Of a stretch of 64,000 nucleotides of DNA, positions 33,676 to 42,132 are shown one piece after another (positions within the stretch are counted from its first letter, which is position 1; every line of letters begins with the position of its first letter). The notes under the pieces were generated by a model. It made no database searches and was not told the origin of the DNA. It worked only from the letters and a program-made list of their open reading frames with translations. The stretch comes from Lachnospiraceae bacterium (GTDB lineage Bacteria; Bacillota; Clostridia; Lachnospirales; Lachnospiraceae). Position numbers and translations under genes: made by a program. Location: assembly GCA_022792335.1 (NCBI GenBank), contig JAAWAV010000007.1:1-64000 (forward strand), in the 5' to 3' direction.

Positions 33676-35350
33676 ATATTTTCTACTGACAAGGAAGCTT
33701 TTCAAATCCGGCCTGGGCGGATTTGGAGGCTCCAACAAAAAGAAAGGCTTTCGAGTAGGCAACACGCTTCTGATAATTTTTCTGTTTGTCTGTCTGCTGC
33801 CTTTGATTGGCGTGGTTTATACCTTTGGCAGAGAAGCCTGCCTGGCGATGGCGCAGATCGGTCAGGAGGGGCTTGTCCTTTCCATGGCATTTTTTGCAAG
33901 CTCGGTGTTAAGCCTGGTACTGGGATTCCCGATGTTAATTTCTGTCTTTTATCTGACGGGGGATGTGGAGAAGCTGATGTACCTGCCGGTGAGGCCCTGG
34001 CAGATTGTGGGAGCGAAGTTTACCATTTCCCTGATATTTACTTATCTGGCTTCCTTTTACTTCCTGCTTCCTTTTCTGATCGGATATGGAGTGGCGGCCG
34101 GAGTGGGAATCAGTTTCTGGATTCTGGCAGTTTTGGCCCTGCTTTTGCTTCCGGTGATACCTCTTGTTTACTGTGGGATCATTTCTGTGATCGTTATGCG
34201 GGTGTTCAAACGGGCGAAGAATAAGGACTTTATTACAGTTATCAGCGTCATCTTGTCTTTGTGCCTGGCTGTCGGATTCAGCAGTGTGGCAAATATTAGG
34301 CTGGAAGGTGAAGCTCTTCAGGAGCTGCTGCTAAAAGGCGGAAACTCTCTGATGGGGCTGATGAACGGTATTTTCCCGGCTCTTCGGTTTTTGGAAGAGG
34401 CGGTGGCGGAGGGCAGTCTTTTGTCCCTGGCCTTGTTTCTGGCAATTACGGCTGTGGCAGTGGTGGTTTTCTTTTTGATCGCAGAGCGACTCTACTTTGC
34501 AGGAGCTATGGGGATGCGGGAGACCAAAGCCGGAAGAAAGAAGCTTTCCGAAGGAGAGAGCAGGCGGTTAAGCCGCAGAAAGAGCGCCGGGAACGCCTGC
34601 TTTCGGAAAGAGGTCCGTCTGTTGATGCGGAGTCCCGTGTATTTTATGAACTGTGTGATGATGGTGTTTTTGTGGCCGCTTATTATCCTGATCCCCCTTG
34701 TCGTTTCCATGGTTCAGAACCAGGACTTCAGTATTGGGGAAGTACTGGGGATGATTTCCATGGAAGGGGACGACAAAGCGGCGTTTATCTTATTTGTTAT
34801 ACTGTGTATTTCTCTGGGATCGGGGCTGTTTAATTATGTTGCCGGGACAGCGATTTCCAGGGAGGGAAAAAGTTTGTATGTCATGAAGATTATCCCCGTA
34901 TCCCTGAAAGAACAGCTTTGGGCGAAGCTTTTCACGGCTGTGTTTTTCGGTGTGGCTGGGACGACTCTTTACTGTATGATAGTTCTCGTGGCAGGGGTGC
35001 TTTTTTTCGAATTGTCCGCCTGGACCATACCTTTTGCGCTTGTGGGAAGTATCTTGGCCAATATCATTCAGTGTGCCATCCAGCTTTTTGTAGATTTGTT
35101 CCATCCGAAATTGACTTGGGAGAGCGAGCAGCAGGCAGTCAAGCAGAACTTTACGCTGATTCTTGGCATGCTTTTCAATCTGGCGGTTGGGGCCGCCTTG
35201 GGTGTCCTGGCATTCTTTATGTATGGTGCGTTTTCTCTGCCGATTCCGATCTATGCAGGAGTTGTATGCCTGGTTTTGGGAGTAATCGCTTTTGTTCTCT
35301 CCAAGTTGGTTCTGGCTTATGGAGCGAAACGGATTGCAGAGTATGAATGA
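33668..35350 (+). CDS. ABC-2 type transporter permease
   Basis: Membrane protein of 560 residues with around 12 hydrophobic segments arranged in two halves, separated by a basic loop (about residues 280-305, RETKAGRKKLSEGESRRLS). It begins inside the 3' end of the ATPase gene, so stoichiometric translation is likely. It resembles the large two-half ABC-2 permeases of Clostridia with no characterised substrate. There is no signal for lantibiotic or drug specificity. The downstream Arc-like and DUF1648 genes, and the SPFH gene upstream, are probably part of the same unit. Confidence 0.82.
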   Translation: MRKYFLLTRKLFKSGLGGFGGSNKKKGFRVGNTLLIIFLFVCLLPLIGVVYTFGREACLAMAQIGQEGLVLSMAFFASSVLSLVLGFPMLISVFYLTGDVEKLMYLPVRPWQIVGAKFTISLIFTYLASFYFLLPFLIGYGVAAGVGISFWILAVLALLLLPVIPLVYCGIISVIVMRVFKRAKNKDFITVISVILSLCLAVGFSSVANIRLEGEALQELLLKGGNSLMGLMNGIFPALRFLEEAVAEGSLLSLALFLAITAVAVVVFFLIAERLYFAGAMGMRETKAGRKKLSEGESRRLSRRKSAGNACFRKEVRLLMRSPVYFMNCVMMVFLWPLIILIPLVVSMVQNQDFSIGEVLGMISMEGDDKAAFILFVILCISLGSGLFNYVAGTAISREGKSLYVMKIIPVSLKEQLWAKLFTAVFFGVAGTTLYCMIVLVAGVLFFELSAWTIPFALVGSILANIIQCAIQLFVDLFHPKLTWESEQQAVKQNFTLILGMLFNLAVGAALGVLAFFMYGAFSLPIPIYAGVVCLVLGVIAFVLSKLVLAYGAKRIAEYE

Positions 35351-35409
35351 GATTACCTGGTAATCGGCAGATTGTATGCTGGTAAAAATTAGGAAATGGA
35401 GCGGATGCC

Positions 35410-35625
35410 ATGGTCCCACAGAAAAATGAAAAGGATAAGGAAAAGAAACAGGTACTTCTCCGGCTGTCTCAGACGCTGTGGACGGATCTGGCGGACTGGG
35501 CCGAGGACGATTTTCGCTCCATCAACGGACAGATTGAATATCTGCTGACAGAGGCTGTACGGAAGCGAAAGAGGGGAAAACGGAGAGAGGCCGCAAGGCG
35601 GGTGGAAGAAGGACAGATGGAATAA
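35410..35625 (+). CDS. Arc-like ribbon-helix-helix DNA-binding protein
   Basis: A 71-residue basic protein. KKQVLLRLSQTLWTDLADWAEDD has the beta-strand then helix pattern of Arc/MetJ repressors (KQVLLRLSQTLWTDLADWA), and FRSINGQIEYLLTEAVRKR matches the second helix (S-x-N-x-x-I-x-x-L-L). The K/R-rich C-terminal tail is unusual but common in small repressors. It ends 17 nt before the DUF1648 gene and is on the same strand as the ABC genes, so it may autoregulate this unit. No toxin gene is adjacent, so I do not call it an antitoxin. Confidence 0.75.
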   Translation: MVPQKNEKDKEKKQVLLRLSQTLWTDLADWAEDDFRSINGQIEYLLTEAVRKRKRGKRREAARRVEEGQME

Positions 35626-35642
35626 GGAAGGACGGGGATCGC

Positions 35643-36209
35643 ATGGGAAAATTGGGGTTTCGGATTGCAGACGGAATTGTTCATGTAGGTTTCTGGCTTT
35701 CCTGTCTGATGCTTGTCATCTTCTGGGGCCGGATTCCGGAAAGGATTGTGACTCATTTTAACGGCGCCGGAGTGGCGGACAGTTGGGGAAACAAAAGCAG
35801 CCTGCTTTTGCTTGTGTTTTTGATGGCATATATGTATGCCATGCATCTCATCTGCATACGGATGATCCGGCATCTAGGTACGAAGGATAAGATGTACGGA
35901 AAAAAGCTGGCGGCCTTTGTGACAGAAGAAGACTTTGCAGCGGGGGCTCTTATGTCCATGGCCTATCTGGCCTGGATGGACGCTTCTCTTATTTTAATGT
36001 TTGATTATATTATTGTCTGTTCGATAATCAGCCGTCCGCTGGGAAGCTGGTTTATCTGGGTACTTTTTCTTATCATAGGGGGAGAACTGATCTGGTATTT
36101 TATCTGTTACTGGAGCCGGAAACGAAAAATTCGTATCCGGATGCTTGCAGAACTTTCGGCTCGTGAGGACGAATCAGAAAGAACCCCGGATGATATGGAA
36201 TGTTTTTGA
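35643..36209 (+). CDS. DUF1648 domain membrane protein
   Basis: Membrane protein of 188 residues with four hydrophobic segments. The first extracytoplasmic loop has the DUF1648 motif, IPERIVTHFNGAGVADSWGNK, seen here as P-x-x-I-x-x-H-F-N, G-x-x-D and W-G-x-K. Family members include the SdpI immunity protein and other sensor-like membrane proteins. The acidic C-terminal tail is cytoplasmic. It follows a putative repressor, an order reminiscent of small membrane-stress or immunity units, but there is no toxin gene beside it. Confidence 0.75.
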   Translation: MGKLGFRIADGIVHVGFWLSCLMLVIFWGRIPERIVTHFNGAGVADSWGNKSSLLLLVFLMAYMYAMHLICIRMIRHLGTKDKMYGKKLAAFVTEEDFAAGALMSMAYLAWMDASLILMFDYIIVCSIISRPLGSWFIWVLFLIIGGELIWYFICYWSRKRKIRIRMLAELSAREDESERTPDDMECF

Positions 36210-36219
36210 TGAAATTCTC

Positions 36220-36250
36220 TTGACTCTGCCCTTGGGGAAGATTGTATGAT
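36220..36250 (+). promoter_or_regulatory. MerR-type promoter with 19-bp spacer
   Basis: TTGACT (36220-36225) and TATGAT (36245-36250) are 19 bases apart instead of 17, the spacing MerR-family activators correct by DNA twisting. An imperfect dyad centred on CCCTTGGG lies in the spacer. It is 53 nt before the merR-type gene, which suggests autoregulation. Confidence 0.6.
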
Positions 36251-36302
36251 AGGAACAGTTCATGGATGATCTCCGGGACGCCGGGGGCAGAGGAGGAATC
36301 GA

Positions 36303-37109
36303 ATGTTTAGTATCGGTGGTTTTTCAAAGATCTGCCAGGTCAGCGTAAAGACCTTGCGTCATTATGACAAAATCGGGCTGATGCGGCCCAAATTTACGGA
36401 TCCAGGTACTGGATATCGATATTACAGTGAGGAGCAGCTTTCCGGAATGCTGTTGATTAAACGGCTGAAGCGGTACGGCTTCTCCCTGGCAGACATCGGA
36501 CCTCTTCTGAAGGAAACAGACGAGCGCGTGCTCTTTTTAAAATTGAAACAGCAGAAGCTGGCGCTTGCGGAACGTCTTTCACAGACTCAGGAAGCAATCG
36601 ACGAGCTGTCCCGGCATCTGCAGGATTTTGAAAGGACAGGTGATGTTATGAGCTATCAGAACAACTACGTGGTGACTCTCGAGGAGAGGGAGGCAGTTCC
36701 GATTTTGTCGGTGAGAGAGAAGATCTCTGTGGCGGATTACGGCGGACAGTATGAAAAGCTATTTAGGCGGGTGATCGAGGAAAAACTGGAGGCTGACAGC
36801 CAGACATTGGCGATTTATCATGATGAGGAATTTGATCAGGAATGCAGTGACGTGGAAATCGGGCTGGTTATGAAGCGCGCCGAACAGTCCGATCGGCTTC
36901 TGGAAGGAGGGCTTTGTGCAACCACAGTCCACCATGGCAGATATTCCGGCCTTTCCGACGGCTATGCCGCCATTGTGAAATGGATTCAGGAAAATGGTTA
37001 CAGGAATGTGGGAGCTCCCTATGAATTTTATAGAAAGACTGCTTTTGACAAGATTCCAGTGGAAGAGTGGGAGACAAAAATCTATTTCCCGGTGGAAAAA
37101 GCAGAGTAA
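36303..37109 (+). CDS. MerR family regulator with GyrI-like effector domain
   Basis: Residues 1-70 are a MerR winged helix-turn-helix (FSIGGFSKICQVSVKTLRHYDKIGLM and GYRYYSEEQL, each shown in part: KTLRHYDKIGLM). A dimerisation helix at 75-110 follows. From about residue 120 to 265 there is a GyrI/BmrR-like ligand-binding domain (VPILSVREKISVADYG, VHHGRYSGL, YEFYRKTA, ETKIYFPV). Such regulators sense lipophilic or cationic compounds and activate efflux genes. No efflux gene lies downstream on this strand, as glgX converges, so the visible target is its own promoter. The ABC unit directly upstream is another possible target. Confidence 0.88.
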   Translation: MFSIGGFSKICQVSVKTLRHYDKIGLMRPKFTDPGTGYRYYSEEQLSGMLLIKRLKRYGFSLADIGPLLKETDERVLFLKLKQQKLALAERLSQTQEAIDELSRHLQDFERTGDVMSYQNNYVVTLEEREAVPILSVREKISVADYGGQYEKLFRRVIEEKLEADSQTLAIYHDEEFDQECSDVEIGLVMKRAEQSDRLLEGGLCATTVHHGRYSGLSDGYAAIVKWIQENGYRNVGAPYEFYRKTAFDKIPVEEWETKIYFPVEKAE

Positions 37110-37132
37110 GCGTTTCAATCTCGCCAAGAGCC

Positions 37133-37197
37133 TTTGCATGTACCGCACATAAGCGCTCAAAAGACGAGCGCTTTGTGCTTATCAGGATGCATGCAAA
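37133..37197. terminator. Nested hairpins between convergent genes
   Basis: An inner stem (GCACATAAGCGCTC at 37145-37158 with GAGCGCTTTGTGC at 37166-37178, one bulge, 7-nt loop) lies inside an outer 8-bp repeat TTTGCATG/CATGCAAA (37133-37140, 37190-37197). There is no long T-run. The position between convergent stops suggests a bidirectional terminator. Confidence 0.6.
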
Positions 37198-37212
37198 ATC
37201 TGAAAAATCTGC

Positions 37213-39435
37213 CTATCGGGCGACGTAAGAGTCTGAGTGTGGTACCTCCGGAGCGGGAGCTGCCCGGAATACCATGACGCTTCTGTCTCCGATCCGGAAA
37301 TTTCGCCCGTCCAGGGGCTTTGGCTCCTGAAGGGCGGTTCCGGTATCCAGAACCATCTCCCAGGAAAAAGGCTTCGGAAGTCTGGGCAGGGTCACATCCA
37401 GAGGCTCCCAGTAAGCGTTGGAGGCAATATAGAGGATCTGCGGGATATCCGCAGATTTTTCTTTTCCGGCGAACATGACTCCCACATAGTGGTCATGGCC
37501 GGCAAACTGTTTCTGCCAGGGAGTAACGCTGTGAAAACTGGTGTCCGGGAAACCCAGTGCGCCGCCGCTTATGTTGTCGCGGAGGATCCGGTGATCTTTG
37601 CGAAGCCTGATGGCATATCGGAAGAACTGGAACATGTCGGCGCCCTTTGGATCTTTTAACTGGTTCCAGTTGAGCCAGGAGGTAATGTTATCCTGACAGT
37701 AGGCGTTGTTGTTGCCAAACTGGGTGTTGCAAAATTCATCTCCGGCCAAAAACATGGGAATGCCGCGGCTTACCATGAGCAGAGCAAAGGCGTTGCGCAT
37801 CATCCGGAGGCGGAGCGCATTTACGGAGGCATCTTGAGTCTCTCCTTCCACACCGCAGTTCCAACTGTGGTTATCGTTGGAGCCGTCGGTCGAGTTCCAG
37901 CCGTTTTTTTCATTGTGCTTCTGATTGTAGGAGTAAAGGTCATACAAAGTAAAGCCGTCGTGGCAGGTGATAAAATTCACAGAAGCATTTTTCCGAAGAT
38001 CCGGTTGATAAATGTCTTTGGATCCGGAAATCCGCATGGCGGCGGCCTGTGCCATGCCTCCGTCCCCCTTGATATAGCGGCGCATGTCGTCCCGGTAGAT
38101 GCCGTTCCATTCGGCCCACCGGTTCCAGGAGGGGAAGGTACCCACCTGGTACATGCCGTCAGCATCCCAAGCCTCGGCGATGAGTTTTACATCTCCTAGA
38201 ATCGGATCGAAAGCCAGAGCCTGTAAAAGAGGCGGTTCACTCATGGGAGAACCGTCCTCGTTGCGCCCCAAAATGGAAGCCAAATCGAAGCGGAATCCGT
38301 CCACCCGATAGGTGGTGACCCAGTAGCGCAGACAGTCTAAAATCATCTGGCGCACAATGGGATGATTACAGTTTAAAGAATTGCCACAGCCGCTGAAATT
38401 GTAATAGCTGCCGCCGGGGGTGAGCAGATAGTAGATGTTATTGTCGAAACCCTTGAAGGAGAAGAAGGGGCCGTCCTCATTTCCCTCAGCCGTATGGTTG
38501 AACACCACATCCAGATAGACTTCGATGCCATGACTGTTGAAAAGACGGATCAATTCCTTTAGTTCATTGCCCTCCCGGTTGTACTCCTTGCTGGCAGCAT
38601 AGCTGGTATTGGGGGCAAAAAAGCTGACAGTGCTATAGCCCCAGTAATTATACAGCTTCTGACCATTCACCTCTCTGTAATCCTGCATTTCGTCAAATTC
38701 AAAGATGGGCATCAACTCCACGGCGTTTACGCCAAGCTCCAACAGATAAGGGAGCTTTTCCATCAGCCCGGCGAAAGTACCCTGATGCTTGACCCCGGAG
38801 GAGGGGTCCATGGTAAAGCCACGGACATGGAGCTCATAAATGATCAGATCCTCCATAGGCAGCAGGGGAGAGGGCATGTCTCCCCAGTCAAAATCGTCCT
38901 TTACGACGCGGGCCTTGTAATGCTGCTCATGGGGAGAAGTTTCACCCCACCGGCTCTGTCCGGTGACAGCCTTTGCATAAGGGTCCAAAAGACAGCGGCT
39001 CTTATCAAAAATCAGCCCCTTTTCCGGCTCGTAAGGACCGTCCACGCGGTAAGCATATTCAAATTCCTCGATATTTAATTTAAAAACGATCATGGAATAT
39101 ACGTTTCCGATCCGGTAATGAGGCGGGAAGGGAATCACCGCATAAGGCTCTGTGGCCTCCCGGTGGAATAAGAGCAGTTCAATGGCAGTGGCCCCATGGG
39201 AATGCACCGTGAAATTGACACCGCCAGGAATGGCAGTAGCCCCGTTGATTTCATAAAAGCCGGGGCGGATGTCGAAACCGCCTACATTATTTAAAGCGAC
39301 CAGGTGAATATTATGGGGAAGCTTTAACTGTTCTACAGAAACAGGAGCTGATAGGGAGAAAGCGGGAGTCGTCCCACCGGAAGAAGGGAGTGCTTCGGAA
39401 ACAGCAGTTTCCCGGTTGTTATTATACGTTATCAT
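37213..39435 (-). CDS. glgX: Glycogen debranching protein (isoamylase/pullulanase type, GlgX)
   Basis: GH13 alpha-1,6-glucosidase of 740 residues, acting on limit dextrins or glycogen. An N-terminal CBM48-like domain (VNFTVHSHGATAIELLLF) precedes the barrel: YLDVVFNHTAEGNE, YRVDGFRFDLASIL with the nucleophile Asp, LIAEAWDADG with the acid Glu, and FITCHDGFTLYDL. WNCGVEGET and FLAGDEFCNTQFGNNN are typical of GlgX/TreX. It has no signal peptide, so it works on internal glycogen. No other glycogen gene is adjacent, but the divergent phosphoglucomutase could share a role in releasing and channelling glucose phosphates. Confidence 0.92.
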   Translation of the reverse strand: MITYNNNRETAVSEALPSSGGTTPAFSLSAPVSVEQLKLPHNIHLVALNNVGGFDIRPGFYEINGATAIPGGVNFTVHSHGATAIELLLFHREATEPYAVIPFPPHYRIGNVYSMIVFKLNIEEFEYAYRVDGPYEPEKGLIFDKSRCLLDPYAKAVTGQSRWGETSPHEQHYKARVVKDDFDWGDMPSPLLPMEDLIIYELHVRGFTMDPSSGVKHQGTFAGLMEKLPYLLELGVNAVELMPIFEFDEMQDYREVNGQKLYNYWGYSTVSFFAPNTSYAASKEYNREGNELKELIRLFNSHGIEVYLDVVFNHTAEGNEDGPFFSFKGFDNNIYYLLTPGGSYYNFSGCGNSLNCNHPIVRQMILDCLRYWVTTYRVDGFRFDLASILGRNEDGSPMSEPPLLQALAFDPILGDVKLIAEAWDADGMYQVGTFPSWNRWAEWNGIYRDDMRRYIKGDGGMAQAAAMRISGSKDIYQPDLRKNASVNFITCHDGFTLYDLYSYNQKHNEKNGWNSTDGSNDNHSWNCGVEGETQDASVNALRLRMMRNAFALLMVSRGIPMFLAGDEFCNTQFGNNNAYCQDNITSWLNWNQLKDPKGADMFQFFRYAIRLRKDHRILRDNISGGALGFPDTSFHSVTPWQKQFAGHDHYVGVMFAGKEKSADIPQILYIASNAYWEPLDVTLPRLPKPFSWEMVLDTGTALQEPKPLDGRNFRIGDRSVMVFRAAPAPEVPHSDSYVAR

Positions 39436-39540
39436 CGTTTAAGGTCCTTTTCTTAATCTGTCAGACAGCAGGAAACATGGAATCCTCTTTTTGATTTTTG
39501 TTACTTATGTCAGAGAAAACCAGATGTTATTTTCACATTT

Positions 39541-39546
39541 ATTATA
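39541..39546 (-). promoter_or_regulatory. Candidate -10 element of glgX
   Basis: TATAAT on the - strand about 105 nt before the start codon. The hexamer 17 bases upstream (TTCCGA) is a poor -35, so this is only a candidate. The 275-nt gap between the divergent genes otherwise holds the phosphoglucomutase promoter. Confidence 0.35.
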
Positions 39547-39609
39547 AATATCGACGGAAAAATCGGAATCCTTAAGCCATCCGGTTCCGGCACTTCTGCC
39601 ACATTTCAG

Positions 39610-39638
39610 TTGAATTTTAAAGAACGATATATTATAAT
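39610..39638 (+). promoter_or_regulatory. Sigma-A promoter of the phosphoglucomutase gene
   Basis: TTGAAT (39610-39615), 17-base spacer, perfect TATAAT (39633-39638), 72 nt before the start codon. Confidence 0.8.
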
Positions 39639-39710
39639 TGAAGAAAATATGGTGGAAACTAAAATCCGGCAGAGCCGTCGGGAAATATCCGCCTTAGGGA
39701 GGTACATGAT

Positions 39711-41444
39711 ATGGATTACCGGAACACATATGAGGAATGGCTGGCCAGTCCTTATATTGACGAAAAGACAAAGGCAGAATTAAAAGGCATCAAAGATGAC
39801 GAGAATGAGATCAAAGAGCGTTTTTACACAGAGCTTTCCTTCGGGACCGCAGGGCTTCGTGGAATCATCGGTGCAGGCATCAACAGGATGAATATTTATA
39901 CGGTGAGAAAAGCGACTCAGGGACTTGCGAACTATATTATAAAGGCGAACGGAGCGAAAAAGGGCGTGGCCATTGCCTTTGATTCCAGAAGGATGTCGCC
40001 GGAATTTGCCGATGAGGCGGCTTTGTGTCTGGCGGCCAATGGCATCAAGGCTTATGTATTTGAGTCTTTGCGCCCCACACCGGAGCTTTCCTATGCAGTG
40101 CGGACATTAAAATGCATTGCCGGTATCAATATCACAGCCAGCCACAATCCGCCGGAGTACAACGGCTACAAGGTATATTGGGAGGACGGCGCCCAGATTA
40201 CACCGCCCCATGATACGGGGATTATGGCAGAGGTGAAGGCAGTTACCGACTTTGCCGAAATGAAAACCATGGAGAAAGAAGCGGCAAAAGCGGCGGGGCT
40301 TTATGAGACCATCGGACAGGCCATTGACGATGCTTATATTGCCGAACTTAAGACGCAGGTGAAGCACTGGGACAGCATCGAGGCAGAAGGAAAAAATCTG
40401 AAGATTGTCTACACGCCTCTCCACGGTACAGGGAATCTTCCGGCTCGCCGGGTGTTAAAAGAGCTTGGATTTGAGAACGTATATGTGGTACCGGAGCAGG
40501 AGCTTCCTGACGGCGAGTTCCCGACGGTGAGCTATCCGAACCCGGAGGCGGAGGAAGCGTTCGCCTTGGCCCTGAAACTGGCGAAGGAAAAAGACGCTGA
40601 TCTGGTGCTGGCTACGGATCCGGATGCGGATCGTCTTGGCGTCTATGTGAAAGACACAAAGAGCGGAGAATACATTACCTTGACGGGAAATATGTCCGGT
40701 TGTCTGCTGGCAGATTACGAAATCGGACAGAGAAAGGAGCTTTCCGGGCTTCCGAAGGACGGCGCTCTGATTAAGACCATCGTGACCTCCAACCTGGCGG
40801 ACGCCATCGCGAAGTATTACGATGTCCGGCTGATAGAGGTGCTGACCGGCTTCAAATATATTGGGCAGCAGATCTTGGGATTTGAGGAATCTGGCAAGGG
40901 AACTTATTTGTTCGGATTTGAGGAAAGTTATGGCTGCCTGATTGGAACACACGCCAGGGACAAAGACGCCATTGTGGCGACGATGGCCCTCTGCGAGGCG
41001 GCAGCTTATTATAAGACCAAAGGCATGACTTTATGGGATGCCATGATCGCCATGTACGAGCGCTACGGCTACTATAAAGACGGGGTTCAGTCCATTACCC
41101 TGGCGGGAATTGAGGGCCTGGCAAAGATTAAGGAGATTCTGGAAACTCTCCGGGCGAAGGCTCCGGACGAGGTGGCTGGTTACAAAGTGCTTCAGGCGAG
41201 AGATTATCAGAAGGACACGGTTGTGGATAAGGCGACAGGAGCCATAACGTCCACCGGACTTCCTTCTTCCAATGTATTGTATTATGATCTCAGCGACGAT
41301 GCATGGCTGTGCGTAAGGCCTTCCGGGACAGAGCCGAAGGTGAAGTTCTACTACGGAGTCAAGGGAACCTCTCTGAAAGATGCGGAAGAGAAATCGGAGA
41401 AGTTTGGCAAAGAAGTACTGGAAATGATTGAAAAAATGATATAA
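39711..41444 (+). CDS. pgcA: Phosphoglucomutase/phosphomannomutase, PgcA type
   Basis: Alpha-D-phosphohexomutase of 577 residues, the size of the long PgcA/PGM2-like class. FGTAGLRGIIGAG opens domain 1, TASHNPPEYNGYKVYW holds the phosphoserine, DPDADRLGV the Mg2+ site, FGFEESYGC the sugar-specificity loop and RPSGTEPKVKFYYG the phosphate-binding loop. It interconverts glucose 1- and 6-phosphate and so supplies UDP-glucose for glycolipids and surface polymers. It has its own promoter and a terminator directly after, so it is monocistronic. It is not the GlmM that usually follows cdaR in Firmicutes. Confidence 0.92.
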   Translation: MDYRNTYEEWLASPYIDEKTKAELKGIKDDENEIKERFYTELSFGTAGLRGIIGAGINRMNIYTVRKATQGLANYIIKANGAKKGVAIAFDSRRMSPEFADEAALCLAANGIKAYVFESLRPTPELSYAVRTLKCIAGINITASHNPPEYNGYKVYWEDGAQITPPHDTGIMAEVKAVTDFAEMKTMEKEAAKAAGLYETIGQAIDDAYIAELKTQVKHWDSIEAEGKNLKIVYTPLHGTGNLPARRVLKELGFENVYVVPEQELPDGEFPTVSYPNPEAEEAFALALKLAKEKDADLVLATDPDADRLGVYVKDTKSGEYITLTGNMSGCLLADYEIGQRKELSGLPKDGALIKTIVTSNLADAIAKYYDVRLIEVLTGFKYIGQQILGFEESGKGTYLFGFEESYGCLIGTHARDKDAIVATMALCEAAAYYKTKGMTLWDAMIAMYERYGYYKDGVQSITLAGIEGLAKIKEILETLRAKAPDEVAGYKVLQARDYQKDTVVDKATGAITSTGLPSSNVLYYDLSDDAWLCVRPSGTEPKVKFYYGVKGTSLKDAEEKSEKFGKEVLEMIEKMI

Positions 41445-41467
41445 ATTTTTACAAAGACTGTGAAGAT

Positions 41468-41500
41468 AGCCGGCGGGATGAAAACCCTCCGGCTGTTTTT
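41468..41500 (+). terminator. Intrinsic terminator of the phosphoglucomutase gene
   Basis: AGCCGGCGGG (41468-41477), 7-nt loop, CCCTCCGGCT (41485-41494) with one internal mismatch, followed by GTTTTT. It lies 23 nt after the stop. Confidence 0.82.
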
Positions 41501-41561
41501 CCCTGATCAGAGGGATAGACGCATGAGGAAATTTAGTTTAGAGAAAAATAATAATATCTTC

Positions 41562-41590
41562 TCGAAATTTTCCGTATGGTATGCTATACT
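41562..41590 (+). promoter_or_regulatory. Extended -10 promoter of the cdaA operon
   Basis: TGC directly before TATACT (41585-41590) makes an extended -10. TCGAAA 17 bases upstream is a partial -35. It would give a leader of about 85 nt before the first gene of the run. Confidence 0.6.
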
Positions 41591-41682
41591 GTTATAAGAC
41601 CTTAATCAGGGTGGGAGCTGTGGAAATAGGACTTTGGAGATCTGCCCGGGTGGCATGAGGAATCTGCCGGAAAGAGGAAGCG

Positions 41683-42132
41683 ATGGTAAATGCGGAACGC
41701 ACGAAGCTGATGACGAAAGCGGAAATCTTCCGGGTGAAGGAAGAACGGAAGGCACTGAAGCTGAACCGGTTTTATAGAAGCGATTATATTAGTTATGAGA
41801 TGATCCGATCAGCGCTTTGTTTTGTGTTCGGATATGCATTATTTGTCCTGATGTGGGTTCTGTACTATGCAGAGCCGCTTATGACGACGAAGCAGGTCAG
41901 CGAACTGGCCCAGATGGCGGTCCGGGCGGGGATAGGGCTTTTGTGTCTGTTGACATGTTTCCTTGTGGCGTCTTATTTTGTATTCCGAAGGAAGTATCGG
42001 AAGGCTAGGGCAAAGGTGAAGGAGTATCAGGCGCTCCTTAAACAAATCAACCATCTGTACGAGCAGGGAACTGTGAAGGTATGGAAGGAATCGGAGGAAT
42101 ACAGGAATGACAACCCTTCTGGTTCTGCGTGA
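41683..42132 (+). CDS. Small membrane protein upstream of cdaA
   Basis: Unrecognised 149-residue protein. It has a basic cytoplasmic N terminus (residues 1-45), two hydrophobic helices (about 46-68 and 83-105) and a charged helical C-terminal region (RRKYRKARAKVKEYQALLKQ) that could be a short coiled coil. The next gene starts inside its last codons, a 26-nt overlap, so the pair is probably translationally coupled. Its conserved position before cdaA hints at a membrane partner of c-di-AMP signalling, but that is inference. Confidence 0.6.
   Translation: MVNAERTKLMTKAEIFRVKEERKALKLNRFYRSDYISYEMIRSALCFVFGYALFVLMWVLYYAEPLMTTKQVSELAQMAVRAGIGLLCLLTCFLVASYFVFRRKYRKARAKVKEYQALLKQINHLYEQGTVKVWKESEEYRNDNPSGSA

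Noticed and set aside
35410..36209. Arc-like and DUF1648 genes as a toxin-antitoxin pair
   Set aside because: The DUF1648 protein is a four-helix membrane protein with no toxin signature; adjacency alone is not enough.
31830..37109. SPFH/ABC region as a phage-defence island
   Set aside because: No nuclease, nucleotide-signalling or abortive-infection domain, integrase or defence-type effector is present.
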